Assembly (NCBI GenBank): GCA_018613035.1 | Contig: JAGGRA010000048.1 | Span: forward strand, 43,576 to 107,575 | Length of the DNA stretch: 64,000 nt | Source of the DNA: Pseudomonas sp. ISL-84 | GTDB taxonomy: Bacteria > Bacillota > Bacilli > Bacillales > Cytobacillaceae | Direction of reading: 5' to 3' | Shown here: positions 43,363 through 52,414 of the stretch, piece by piece | How the letters are laid out: each line of letters opens with the position of its first letter | Position numbering within the stretch: position 1 is the first letter of the stretch | Program-made: the position numbers and the translations under genes | The notes under the pieces: model-generated | The model's input: only the letters and a program-made list of their open reading frames with translations | What the model was told of the DNA's origin: nothing | The model's database searches: none

Positions 43363-44496
43363 TTAATCAGCTTTTTGTTCAATAATCGGCAGGAGTATGC
43401 TGAATACAGTTCGATCGGGGTTAGAGTCACATGTAAGCTTTCCTTGATGCTTTTCAATTATTTCCCTGCAAACAAATAATCCAAGTCCGGTTCCAAGAGT
43501 TTTTGTCGTTACAAATGGCTCAAATATGGATGAAACAAGATGGTCGGGAATACTCGGACCGTTGTTAGCAATATCAAGTTTGATTTGCCCTTTTCCAGTT
43601 AACTTGCTTTTAATTTCAATTACAGGATCGCTTCGGTATTGGGTTAGGACATCGATTGCATTAAAAATGATATTAATTAACACCTGGCGGATTTCATCTG
43701 CATAGCCTTTCAGGTGAATTTCCTGCTTCAAGTCCTGCAAAATTTTGACCTTTCCATCCAAAATACTTGGGTACAAAAAAATCAGCACTTCTTCTATTAA
43801 TTCATTTAAGGAAAAAGTGATTTTTTCCTTTCCAATCAATTCCTTTTTGGAAAGAAGCAAAAATTGGGATATTCGAAAATTCAATTGTTCCAGTTCATTT
43901 GAAATGATATCCAAATATTTCATATTTGGATGTTCGGATTTCAGCAGCTGGATAAAACCCTGTACGGAAGTAAGCGGGTTTCTGAATTCATGGATAAAGC
44001 TCGATGTCATTTGCCCAAGCAGAGTTAATCTGTCCTTATGGGTAGAATCGATAAATTGGGTTTTTTCTTTGATAATCTGGTCTTTAGCATCTGTATATCT
44101 TGAAACTGCATGATATAAAAATTGATCAAAGCAATAACTGATTTTTTCATGGTACTCCTGCAATTCATGGAAGCTAATATCAGCATGGTTCAAATACTTT
44201 TGAACGATTGAACGGCCGATGTTCACATTGTGAACAAAGTCTCCAATGTTTATTTCAGCTTTAACACGCTGTTCGGCCACAGAGTATGCGAGCTGCTGAA
44301 TATATATTTCCAGATCATTCTCATTCCTTAGCAGAAACTGGATAACAAGATTGAACATCGCATCGCCGTTGTCTCGAATCTTTTCTTTATATGGATCATC
44401 GTCTGTGATGAGAACTTTTTTCTTCCATTCATTCAAAAGGGTTTCTCTCTCGTTAAGCAATAGTTCCAATACGACATCATTTGTTTCGATTGCCAT
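43363..44496 (-). CDS. Orphan cytoplasmic sensor histidine kinase with globin-like sensor
   Basis: A 377-aa kinase without membrane segments. Residues about 1-150 look like the helical HisK_N/RsbR-type sensor fold used by Bacillus sporulation-type orphan kinases. The H-box is SSFIHEFRNPLTSVQGF, as in Kin-type kinases; the ATPase domain has FEPFVTTKTLGTGLGLFVC. GTGGAGGTAAAA precedes ATG 44496. No regulator gene is adjacent, so phosphoflow into Spo0F is plausible but not shown. Confidence 0.85.
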   Translation of the reverse strand: MAIETNDVVLELLLNERETLLNEWKKKVLITDDDPYKEKIRDNGDAMFNLVIQFLLRNENDLEIYIQQLAYSVAEQRVKAEINIGDFVHNVNIGRSIVQKYLNHADISFHELQEYHEKISYCFDQFLYHAVSRYTDAKDQIIKEKTQFIDSTHKDRLTLLGQMTSSFIHEFRNPLTSVQGFIQLLKSEHPNMKYLDIISNELEQLNFRISQFLLLSKKELIGKEKITFSLNELIEEVLIFLYPSILDGKVKILQDLKQEIHLKGYADEIRQVLINIIFNAIDVLTQYRSDPVIEIKSKLTGKGQIKLDIANNGPSIPDHLVSSIFEPFVTTKTLGTGLGLFVCREIIEKHQGKLTCDSNPDRTVFSILLPIIEQKAD

Positions 44497-44620
44497 TTTT
44501 ACCTCCACTCTTTCGCAAAAAAACAGTCTATTCCATAGATTTCGCTAGAATGCGGCAAAATCCTTTGTAAATTTTATGGAAAATTAAAGCAGCTTTTATA
44601 ATAATTTCAGCTCTTACTTT

Positions 44621-44667
44621 CCAATCAACAGGGTGCAAATATCAACAAGAAGATTTAGCAGAGGCCA
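44621..44667 (-). repeat. Left-end fragment of the palindromic repeat
   Basis: On the minus strand: GGCCTCTGCTAAATCTTC..., then TTGCACCCTGTTGATTGGA, matching about 47 nt of the left end of the 19517 copy. Confidence 0.6.
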
Positions 44668-44751
44668 ATTTTAAAGCAGATTTTACGAATTAGCTTTAGA
44701 GCACAGTGATAAATAACACAGCAATCTTTCAAAAATATTGTTATAAATAAA

Positions 44752-44764
44752 GAGAATCATTCTC
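44752..44764. promoter_or_regulatory. Fur box before feoA
   Basis: GAGAAT-C-ATTCTC, a 6-1-6 dyad fitting the Fur consensus, 28 nt before the feoA start. Confidence 0.8.
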
Positions 44765-44792
44765 ACTTATTAATAGATTAGGGTGAAGGATT

Positions 44793-45017
44793 ATGCTTGG
44801 AACATTAATGATTGGTGATAAGTGCAAAATTTTGAATTTGGCCAATATTGATTTTGCTGTCAGAAGGAGACTGCTTGATCTTGGCATTACGGAAGGCACA
44901 GAGGTGTGTATTAAATGTCTGATGCCATTTGGAGGTCCTGTAATGGTAGAGTCTTGTGGCCAATGTGTGGGCATCCGCAGAAAGGAAGCTCTTCAAATAG
45001 AAGTGGAGAGATTGTAA
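44793..45017 (+). CDS. feoA: Ferrous iron transport protein FeoA
   Basis: A 74-aa SH3-like cytoplasmic protein that supports Feo[32 protein letters not shown] and FGGPVMVE are family blocks. It has several cysteines (KCK, VCIKC, SCGQCVG). GGGTGAAGG precedes the ATG; the stop overlaps the feoB start by one base. Under a Fur box. Confidence 0.92.
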   Translation: MLGTLMIGDKCKILNLANIDFAVRRRLLDLGITEGTEVCIKCLMPFGGPVMVESCGQCVGIRRKEALQIEVERL

Positions 45018-47021
45018 TGGAAATTGCGCTGATTGGAAACCCGAATACAGGGAAAACATCTCTTTTTAACCATCTGACAGGCTCGTATGAATATGTCGGA
45101 AATTGGAGCGGCGTTACTGTTGAGAAGAAAGTCGGTGTATTTAAAAATAATCAAGATAAATTGATTGATTTACCGGGGCTGTAACACTTAATCCTTTATC
45201 AAAGGACGAAGGAGTTGTTACCCGGTTCTTGCTGGAAGAACCAGTTGATAAAATGCTCAATATTCTAGATGCAAGCCAACTTGAACGGAATATGCATCTG
45301 ACTATTCAGCTGCTTGAATATGACAAGCCGGTTATCATAGGGTTGAATATGATAGATGTGGCGGCCAAAAGGGGAATCTTACTAAACCCGAATACACTTT
45401 CAAATACAATCGGAGTTCCCGTTTCCCCTATTGTAGCAAGGACGGGAAAGGGATGTGAAGAGCTGAGCCTGATTGCATCAGACCAGTCTGTGAAATTTCC
45501 CCATGCCCGCATTGTATATTATGGAAAAGAAATAGAGGAAGCCATCAAAATTCTTGATCAAAGATTGAAAGATCAAACTAATCTATCGACAAGATGGCTT
45601 GCCCTGCAGCTTTTTGAAGGAAACCAGTTTGTGTACGATTATGTGAAAGAGCTTACGGGCGAGGAAATACTTAAACAGCTTGTGAATGAGGTTGGAGAAG
45701 CCTTAAAAATGAGCACTCCAGGAATGGAACTTGAACGCTGGATATACCAAAAACGAAAAGAAAAGATTGATAAAATTTTCGCTGAAGCAGCATTTAGAAT
45801 AAATGAGCATGACACTCCGCTTTCCTTAAGGATTGATAGAGTTGTCACTCATAAATTTTTAGGGATGCCGATCTTTTTTTCGTTAATGTATTTTATGTTT
45901 ATGCTGACATTTGACTGGCTTGGTTTTCCTTTATCTGACGTGCTGGATGCTTTCATAACGGGTAATATTTCGGAATTATTGGCACAGCTGCTAACGATGG
46001 CCGGAGCCTCTTCGTTTATCCATTCTCTTATTCTGGACGGAATTGTGGCGGGAGTAGGGGGAGTTCTGGTATTTGTTCCACAGATTTTTATTCTCTTTTT
46101 CTTTATTTCTTTACTTGAAGACTCAGGTTATATGGCAAGGGTTGCGCTTGTTATGGATCGGCTGATGGAGACGGTTGGCTTAAATGGAAAAGCTTTCATA
46201 CCTATGATTATTGGTTTTGGATGCAATGTTCCGGGCATCATGGCAGCCCGTACAATTGAAACTCCAAAAGAAAGACTGCTGACAATCCTTCTGACTCCAT
46301 TAATGTCATGTTCAGCAAGATTACCTGTATATGCCTTATTTGTCGGAGCGTTTTTTGCCCAGCAAAAAGCTTTAGCTGTTTTGTCCCTCTATATATTGGG
46401 AAGTGCAGTTGCCCTTATATTAGCAAAGATTTTTTCTTCTACAATACTTAAAGGGGAGACTTCCTTATTCGTGATCGAACTTCCGCCTTACCGGATGCCC
46501 CAATTCAAGGCATTATGGAGAAGCACCTGGGATAAAGGGAAAGGTTTTATTAAAAAAGCCGGCACGTTTATTTTTGCAGGATCTGTTTTGGTTTGGGTGG
46601 CATCTTATGCAGGGCCTCAAGGAATCAATGTGGAGATGGATTCCAGCTATCTTGCAGGGGTAGGCGGGATAATAGCACCGGTGCTTCAGCCGCTGGGATT
46701 TGATTCCTGGCAGGCAGGGGCAGCGCTGTTAACCGGATTTCTTGCAAAAGAAGCGATCATTTCTACCATGAATATCATTTACTATGTTCCGGATACAGGC
46801 AGCCTGCAAGGATTAATGGCAGACTATTTTACGCCTCTTTCAGCTTATAGCTTCATGGCTTTTATTCTTTTATATATTCCTTGCCTTGCAACAACGGCTA
46901 CGATTTACAAAGAGACTGCTTCAAAAAATGGACAGCATTCTCGATAATTTATGCCCTGGTCATCGCTTATATTTTATCCTTGGTGATTTATCAATTGGGC
47001 AGATTTCTTGGATTTGCATAA
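45017..47021 (+). pseudogene. feoB: Ferrous iron transporter FeoB, two frameshifts
   Basis: Joined frames give a full-length FeoB: G domain ([28 protein letters not shown]), then the Gate/Core membrane region (GFGCNVPGIMAART, MSCSARLPVYALFVGAFF). The frame breaks once right after DLPGL (near 45182, where a TAC/TAT codon has lost a base) and once near 46922 (A6 where A7 is needed), after which SKKWTAFSIIYALV continues to the stop at 47019. One break is homopolymeric, one not. Consensus errors are likelier than decay, since feoA, the Fur box and the downstream partner are intact. Confidence 0.85.
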
Positions 47022-47039
47022 AGGTGGGGTGAGATCGAT

Positions 47040-47204
47040 ATGGCGGCAAATATTATACTGGGTGTATTGATTTTTGGATATGCAGGCTTTTCACTGTTTA
47101 AGTTTATTCATAAATCTAAAGAAGGCAAATGTGCAAGTTGTGCTATAAAGAACTCCTGCTCTTCTATATGCCATACAGCTAAAGGGAATGATCATATAAA
47201 GTAA
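47040..47204 (+). CDS. FeoB-associated Cys-rich membrane protein
   Basis: A 54-aa protein starting 18 nt after feoB with AAAGGTGGGGTGAG before the ATG. One membrane helix (residues about 4-24), then a cytoplasmic Cys cluster CASCAIKNSCSSICH. This is the layout of the FeoB_associated family (FeoC-like in position). It may deliver or sense iron or stabilise FeoB. Confidence 0.88.
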   Translation: MAANIILGVLIFGYAGFSLFKFIHKSKEGKCASCAIKNSCSSICHTAKGNDHIK

Positions 47205-47220
47205 ATGAAAAAACTGACAT

Positions 47221-47251
47221 AAACTGCTGAGAAAAACAGCAGTTTATTTTA
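47221..47251 (+). terminator. Terminator of the feo operon
   Basis: AAACTGCTG (47221-47229) pairs with CAGCAGTTT (47237-47245), then ATTTTATTT. Confidence 0.85.
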
Positions 47252-47252
47252 T

Positions 47253-47308
47253 TTGAAATTTTGCCACTATTTCTTTTATAATAAGATGATCAGGTGTAAA
47301 TTTACACC
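47253..47308 (+). promoter_or_regulatory. Promoter with 16-bp palindromic operator
   Basis: TTGAAA (47253-47258), 18-nt spacer, TATAAT (47277-47282); GGTGTAAATTTACACC (47293-47308), a perfect palindrome, covers the likely transcription start. Expected autoregulation by the HTH protein. Confidence 0.8.
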
Positions 47309-47333
47309 ATAAATGAAAAGGAATGAAGCTGCA

Positions 47334-47804
47334 TTGACAAGAGATGAAATTATCCTAAAGGTATCTGATAAAATCCGCTTAATCCGTACGGAAGCAGGCT
47401 ATACACAAGATAAGATGGCAGAAATAATTGGAGTTTCAAAGAAGACCCTTGTACAAATTGAAAAAGGGAGAGCGGAAGCAGGCTGGTCAACAGTTGTCGC
47501 TGTCTGTGCTTTGTTCCGGGAAACTGAAACAGTCAGATTTCTTTTTGGAAATGAACCGCTTGAGGTTTTGGAAACGGTTGCCAGAGAGGGAATCGATTAT
47601 AGAAAGGAAAAGACGCTTGGCGGTAAAATCTGGTGGCGTGAAATAAAGAGAAGCAATGGTTTAATTCTTCAGCAGAACATAATCAGCCAGCATTACCGGA
47701 TCATTGACCAGGATCATTTCCGCATCTACAGCAGTTTTGATGAAGCTTCCTCGAAAGAACGGTTTGAAGAATTGTCAGCAGAAAATGGTGGCCTTTTGGG
47801 CTAA
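47334..47804 (+). CDS. XRE-family HTH regulator
   Basis: About 156 aa. The HTH_3 domain occupies the N-terminal 65 residues (KIRLIRTEAGYTQDKMAEII, then VSKKTLVQIEKGRAEAGW). The C-terminal half (KIWWREIKRSNGLILQQNII) is a small effector or dimer domain. TTG 47334 has AAAAGGAATG before it; ATG 47313 (seven residues longer) is also in frame but lacks a site. It is followed by a membrane protein, a pairing common in Bacillus for regulator-membrane protein modules. Confidence 0.8.
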   Translation: MTRDEIILKVSDKIRLIRTEAGYTQDKMAEIIGVSKKTLVQIEKGRAEAGWSTVVAVCALFRETETVRFLFGNEPLEVLETVAREGIDYRKEKTLGGKIWWREIKRSNGLILQQNIISQHYRIIDQDHFRIYSSFDEASSKERFEELSAENGGLLG

Positions 47805-47828
47805 TAGTATAGTTTCGGAGGGGTGAAG

Positions 47829-48217
47829 ATGGCTCCAAACATCGCGCTTTTCCTCATTTACCCGCTTTCGGCTATTGTGATTGCCGCATTTTTTAAAATT
47901 GTGTTTTGCGGCTCTAACAGGGCTAATGGCTGGATCATTCTCTTAATATATATTCTTTCAATTTTGGAATCTATCTGTTTGTGGAGGGAGCCTTTGCAAA
48001 AGGGCTGCTTAATCAGGATATACTCAAGCCTGGACTGTTTACAGACTTAAAGATCCGGCAATGGATAGATATATTTTTGGTACCTAATACATTCACCTTT
48101 CTATACATAGGCATAAGTTTTTTATTTCTTAGGGGATATGACAGAATTCCAGCTGAAGCGCGAAAAATACGGATGAAGCAAGGCAGATTATCGAACAGCA
48201 AAAAAGAAGCACTATAG
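47829..48217 (+). pseudogene. Four-helix membrane protein linked to the XRE regulator, frameshifted
   Basis: Two overlapping frames (47829 to about 47964, then to 48217) fuse into a 129-aa protein with about four hydrophobic segments when one T is added to the TTTT run at 47962-47965: ...YILSIF-GIYLFVEGAFAKG... GGAGGGGTGAAG precedes the ATG. Family not recognised. The single homopolymer shift suggests an undercall. Confidence 0.65.
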
Positions 48218-48232
48218 GACCGTTTCATAAAA

Positions 48233-48258
48233 GAAGCAGCCTTTATCAGGCTGCCTCT
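48233..48258. terminator. Bidirectional terminator
   Basis: GCAGCCT (48236-48242) pairs with AGGCTGC (48248-48254), flanked by AAAAGAA and CTCTTTT. Confidence 0.75.
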
Positions 48259-48281
48259 TTTATTGAAATGGCTAATCTGTA

Positions 48282-48824
48282 TTAAAGCATCTTTGGATTT
48301 TCCTTATCTTTGGCAATCAGCACCGGACATGGAGCGTTTCGTGCGATCTTGGCACTTGTGCTTCCAAGAAACATCCTTTTAATTCCCCCTTTACCGGAGT
48401 TCCCGACAATAATCAAATCTGCATCTTCAACAGCAGCATAGTCACAAATGCTATCGGCAGGGTTTCCTTCGAGAACATCATATTTGGCATTAATATTGTA
48501 CGGTTCAATTGATTCCCTTGCGTTGTAAAAGGCTTTGTCGACACTGTGTGTGACTTTTGCATGTGTGGTGATATTTGATTCATCGTGGTAGACTGGCAGC
48601 GGAGGAATCTGAATCCCTTCAAGCAAATAGCCGTTTGTTCTAACCGGCTCTACGACCTTTTCATTACTAACAGGAATATTTTCAATTTTTTCTTCAAAAA
48701 CCTGGGCAACCAGCAATTGGGCATCATGATTTTCTTTCACTAAGCTAATAGCTAAATTTAAAGCTTTCTTGCTTCCTTCTGTATCATCATAACCAACTAC
48801 GATACGGTTAAATTGTAAACTCAT
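48282..48824 (-). CDS. Universal stress protein (UspA family)
   Basis: A 180-aa UspA-fold protein. NRIVVGYDDTEGSKKAL opens the domain, and the ATP-binding loop GNSGKGGIKRMFLGSTSAKIARNA ends it (G-2x-G-9x-G-S/T). There is an insert of about 30 residues in the middle (about 50-80) compared with minimal UspA. AAAGGATGATCGAG precedes the ATG. It is monocistronic. Confidence 0.9.
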   Translation of the reverse strand: MSLQFNRIVVGYDDTEGSKKALNLAISLVKENHDAQLLVAQVFEEKIENIPVSNEKVVEPVRTNGYLLEGIQIPPLPVYHDESNITTHAKVTHSVDKAFYNARESIEPYNINAKYDVLEGNPADSICDYAAVEDADLIIVGNSGKGGIKRMFLGSTSAKIARNAPCPVLIAKDKENPKML

Positions 48825-48853
48825 TCTCGATCATCCTTTCGTGAGGAATAAAA

Positions 48854-49015
48854 ATGAAGTTACCTATTGTATATATACCCGCCTGCACAAAAAACAATCT
48901 TCACACAGTCAGACTGGAATCGGCATATTATTTTAAAGCCCCCAAAAAACCCAAGGGAGCCGCGAAAATTTTAGTAATACTTTGGATTAGTGTAGAAGTA
49001 TTTGAGCAGATATAA
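48854..49015 (+). CDS. Possible 53-aa small protein
   Basis: Open from ATG 48854 (GAGGAATAAAA before it) to TAA 49015, beginning MKLPIVYIPAC and with a hydrophobic stretch ILVILWISVEVF near the end. A strong terminator follows at 49056. It starts 29 nt from the divergent uspA gene, leaving little room for a promoter. No family recognised. Confidence 0.3.
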   Translation: MKLPIVYIPACTKNNLHTVRLESAYYFKAPKKPKGAAKILVILWISVEVFEQI

Positions 49016-49055
49016 AAGCGAAAGTTACTGTACAGCCATAGCATTGAAATAAGGT

Positions 49056-49088
49056 AAGCATTCGATCTCTTCGATTGCTTTTTTTTTA
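49056..49088 (+). terminator. Terminator with no obvious gene before it
   Basis: AAGCA-T-TCGA (49056-49065) pairs with TCGA-T-TGCTT (49071-49080), then TTTTTTTT. It ends a plus-strand transcript from 48.85-49.05 kb: the 53-aa frame or a small RNA. Confidence 0.8.
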
Positions 49089-49344
49089 TGAAAGTTCTGT
49101 TTTTTTCAACAAAGGTGTGTAATAGCTGTTTTTTTGGGTAAATGTATATGTCAGGCATATTTCTGTTTACCGATTTGGGAATAAAATACTATATGAAAAC
49201 TTTATCTTTGCAGTTATCCTGATAACCGTATAGACTGATAGCTGCCTAATTAGGCAAGGTTCAAATTTGGATCAAAACACTGGGGTTCGCTTCAATACAA
49301 GTGAGCCCAGCAGAAGCTTTAAAGTAAGAGAAATTGGAGGACTT

Positions 49345-51423
49345 ATGAGCAAGAAAACTTCATTTATTAACAGATTTCAATCAACATGGAAAAAGCTCCA
49401 CTTAACGCAAGTATCTATATTACTGGCATCCACATTGGTTTTAGCATTCCTAAGCTTCGTTTATTTTTCATACAAAGATGCAGATATAAGTGCGCTTGAA
49501 GCCGGATTGGCACAGTCTACCATTATTTATGACGCTGATGGAGAAATCGCCAGCAAAATTTCGGCAAATAAAAACGAGGGAGTTTCGATTGACCAAGTTC
49601 CGGATCATATGAAAAATGCTGTCATTGCCATTGAAGATCACCGCTTTTATGAGCATGGAGGAATTGATTTAAAGGGAATAGGCAGAGCATTTTTCACTAA
49701 CATGAAGGCCGGGGAGATCGTTGAGGGGGGGAGCACGCTTACCCAGCAGCTGACTAAAAATGCCCTTCTGTCGTCTGAGAAAACCTACAAGCGAAAATTG
49801 GAAGAATTCTTTCTAGCGCTGGAAATTGAAAAGGAATATAGCAAAGATGAAATTTTACAAATGTATCTAAACCAGGTTTATTTTGGAGAAGGGGCTTGGG
49901 GCATTAAGCGGGCTGCTATGAAATACTATGCAAAAGATGTGCAGGACCTGACTGTAAGCGAAGCAGCTTTGCTTGCAGGGTTGGTTAAGGCTCCTTCAGC
50001 AATTAATCCTTATCAAAGTGAAGAGAAGGCAATTGAACGAAGAAACTTAGTCCTGGATCGAATGAAGGAACACAACTTCATTTCTGAAAAGGAATGGGAA
50101 ATAGCGAAGAATGAAAAGCTTGTTTTTGATGACAGCGGCGGTGATCCTTTAAAGGGGAAATTTCCTTATTATGTAGATGTTGTGCTGGAGGAAGCTATAG
50201 AGAAATATGATCTTTCACTCGATGAGCTGCTTAGCGATGGTTATCAAATCTACACTGAATTGGATCAGGAGATGCAAAGAAGTGTAGAAGAAACTTATAA
50301 GAATGATGCCCTATTCCCTCAAGGCACTGGCGATCGATTGGTACAGAGCGGAGCCATCCTGCTTGATCCTCAAAATGGCAGCATCCGTGCTCTTGCTGGC
50401 GGCAGGGGTGAGCATACTCTTTTAGGCCATAACCGTGCAGTTCATGCGGTAGGACAGCCTGGATCAACCATGAAGCCAATCGTACCTTATACAGCTGCCC
50501 TGGAAATGGGATGGAATATAGAAGACGAGCTAAAAGATGAAAAAATGACTTTTGGAAAGGATTATGAGCCAAACAACTATAATGGACAATTCCGCGGAAA
50601 TGTTCCAATGTATGAAGCGGTCAAGGATTCTTTAAATGTTCCTGCAGTGTGGCTCCTTGATGAGATTGGAATGGATAAAGGGGTAGATGCTGCAAAGCGA
50701 TTTGGAATACCTGATGAAGCCATAAATCGGAATCTCGCGCTTGCGCTGGGAGGCACGAGTGAGAATGTTTCACCATTAACAATGGCTCGGGCGTACGCTG
50801 TCTTTGCGAATGGCGGTCAAAGGCCGGAAGCTCACGCCATTACCAAAATAGTAGATAAAGATGGGGAGACAGTTGCAGAATGGAAAGGTAAGAATACAAG
50901 AGTCATATCTAAGGAAGTAGCTGATAAAGTTACGACCATGCTGCTGGGAGTTGTCCAGCATGGTACGGGTAAAGCTGCCCAAATTCCCGGGAGAGAAGTA
51001 GCAGGAAAAACTGGCAGCACACAAATGACAATAGAAGGAATAGACGGGGTTAAAGACCAATGGTTTGTCGGGTATACACCACAGCTCGTTGGCGCTGTTT
51101 GGGTAGGGCATGATAAAACAGATGCAAATAACTACCTTACTACATCCAGCAGTGAAGGAACAGCGCCGATATTCCGTGAGATTATGTCAGGAGCCCTTAA
51201 GAATCAGGAACCTGAGTCCTTTAATGTTCCTCAAGTTGCTGCACTTATGGAGAAAAGACAAAGGGAGCAGCAAAGAAAAGCTTGGGAGGAAAACATTAAA
51301 AAGGAAGCAGAGAAGATAAAAGAAAAAATTGAAAAGGAAAAAGAAAAATGGAAAAAGAAATGGAATAAAGGGAAAGAAAAGGGCAAAGGTAAAGGAAAAG
51401 ATAGAGAAAAGAAGAATGATTAA
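49345..51423 (+). CDS. pbpF: Class A penicillin-binding protein PbpF/PBP1a-like
   Basis: A 692-aa bifunctional peptidoglycan synthase. N-terminal membrane anchor (about 23-45), glycosyltransferase domain (EDHRFYEHGGIDLKG, GGSTLTQQLTKN, KIEKEYSKDEIL-like block), then transpeptidase with SxxK Ser374 in PGSTMKP, SLN in KDSLNVPAVW, and KTG in AGKTGST. A highly basic, low-complexity tail of about 45 residues (KEKWKKKWNKGKEKGKGKGK) ends the protein. ATG 49345 follows TTGGAGGACTT. The closest B. subtilis homologue is PbpF (2C), also encoded near this chromosomal block. Confidence 0.88.
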   Translation: MSKKTSFINRFQSTWKKLHLTQVSILLASTLVLAFLSFVYFSYKDADISALEAGLAQSTIIYDADGEIASKISANKNEGVSIDQVPDHMKNAVIAIEDHRFYEHGGIDLKGIGRAFFTNMKAGEIVEGGSTLTQQLTKNALLSSEKTYKRKLEEFFLALEIEKEYSKDEILQMYLNQVYFGEGAWGIKRAAMKYYAKDVQDLTVSEAALLAGLVKAPSAINPYQSEEKAIERRNLVLDRMKEHNFISEKEWEIAKNEKLVFDDSGGDPLKGKFPYYVDVVLEEAIEKYDLSLDELLSDGYQIYTELDQEMQRSVEETYKNDALFPQGTGDRLVQSGAILLDPQNGSIRALAGGRGEHTLLGHNRAVHAVGQPGSTMKPIVPYTAALEMGWNIEDELKDEKMTFGKDYEPNNYNGQFRGNVPMYEAVKDSLNVPAVWLLDEIGMDKGVDAAKRFGIPDEAINRNLALALGGTSENVSPLTMARAYAVFANGGQRPEAHAITKIVDKDGETVAEWKGKNTRVISKEVADKVTTMLLGVVQHGTGKAAQIPGREVAGKTGSTQMTIEGIDGVKDQWFVGYTPQLVGAVWVGHDKTDANNYLTTSSSEGTAPIFREIMSGALKNQEPESFNVPQVAALMEKRQREQQRKAWEENIKKEAEKIKEKIEKEKEKWKKKWNKGKEKGKGKGKDREKKND

Positions 51424-51436
51424 TAGTATAAACCTT

Positions 51437-51467
51437 CAGAGTACGGTTGAAAAGCTGTACTCTTTTT
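51437..51467 (+). terminator. Terminator after pbpF
   Basis: AGAGTAC pairs with GTACTCT around a 12-nt loop, then TTTTT. Confidence 0.8.
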
Positions 51468-51492
51468 TATACCCATTGGGAGGTCATACATA

Positions 51493-52239
51493 ATGGCAAA
51501 TAAGTTCTATGATGAATTGGCAGGAGAATATCACTTAATTTTTAAAGACTGGGATCATTCCATCGACCGGCAGGGGGAAGTTTTTGCAAGGCTGTTAACC
51601 GCAGAAGGTGTAAAGAATTCTTCCGGTATTTTGGATTGCTCATGTGGCATTGGAACACAGACATTGGGACTTGCTAAAAGAGGATACAAAATAAGCGCCT
51701 CGGATATTAGCAGCAAATCGATTGAACGTGCGAAGAGTGAAGCTAAATTGAGAAACCTGAATATCCCATTTGTTCAGGCTGATATGCGGGCATTGTCATC
51801 TATTTTCTCCGATCCGTTCCAGGTTATTCTTTCAATCGATAATGCCCTGCCGCATCTGCTGACTGAAGAGGAGTGTGCATCGGCATTTTCAGAGATTCAT
51901 AGTCTTCTTAAACCGGAGGGATTCTTTCTTTATTCCATCCGGGATTACGATGAAATTCTTAAAACTAAGCCAGCTTCCACTTTGCCAGCGCAAAGGCAAA
52001 ATACGATAACCTTTCAGCTTTGGCAGTGGCATAAAGAAAGCAATATTTATGATTTAAAGCATTTTACCATGCTGCAAAAGGAAGGGGAATGGACAGTCTC
52101 CGAGAGGGTTTCACAGTACCGTGCCTATAAAAGGCATGAGCTGGATGAACTAGCAATAAAAGCGGGGTTTAAGCGTGTAAAATGGCTCTTTCCGAGAGCA
52201 ACAGGATTCTATCAGCCGATTGCAATTGCCTATAAATAA
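51493..52239 (+). CDS. Class I SAM-dependent methyltransferase
   Basis: A 248-aa Rossmann methyltransferase. The SAM-binding motif I is ILDCSCGIGTQTLGLA (here with two Cys instead of the usual acidic-Gly start), motif II SASDIS, motif III FVQADMRAL, then ILSIDNALPHLL. The substrate is unknown, resembling small-molecule methyltransferases of the glycine/sarcosine type in the N-terminal YDELAGEYHLIF. TTGGGAGGTC precedes the ATG. Confidence 0.85.
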   Translation: MANKFYDELAGEYHLIFKDWDHSIDRQGEVFARLLTAEGVKNSSGILDCSCGIGTQTLGLAKRGYKISASDISSKSIERAKSEAKLRNLNIPFVQADMRALSSIFSDPFQVILSIDNALPHLLTEEECASAFSEIHSLLKPEGFFLYSIRDYDEILKTKPASTLPAQRQNTITFQLWQWHKESNIYDLKHFTMLQKEGEWTVSERVSQYRAYKRHELDELAIKAGFKRVKWLFPRATGFYQPIAIAYK

Positions 52240-52246
52240 AATAAAA

Positions 52247-52275
52247 AAAGGCCTGGAGTCCAGACCTTTTTAACA
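52247..52275. terminator. Bidirectional terminator
   Basis: AAAGGcCTGGA pairs with TCCAGaCCTTT around a single G-centred loop; A- and T-runs on both sides. Confidence 0.8.
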
Positions 52276-52287
52276 GTTATATATAAA

Positions 52288-52359
52288 TTAGAATAACCAG
52301 CTAATTAAAGCGCCGATTACCACAATAGCTCCAACAACCATAAAAATAGTGCGTATCAT
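52288..52359 (-). CDS. 23-aa single-helix membrane peptide
   Basis: ATG ending at 52359 with GAACGGGGTGAATTTGA before it; the whole product is one hydrophobic helix (MIRTIFMVVGAIVVIGALI, then SWLF). A terminator follows. Size and make-up resemble the tiny membrane peptides widespread in Bacillus. Confidence 0.6.
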   Translation of the reverse strand: MIRTIFMVVGAIVVIGALISWLF

Positions 52360-52414
52360 TCAAATTCACCCCGTTCCATTTCAGATAAACAATTTGTATA
52401 GTTTATATAGTTAG

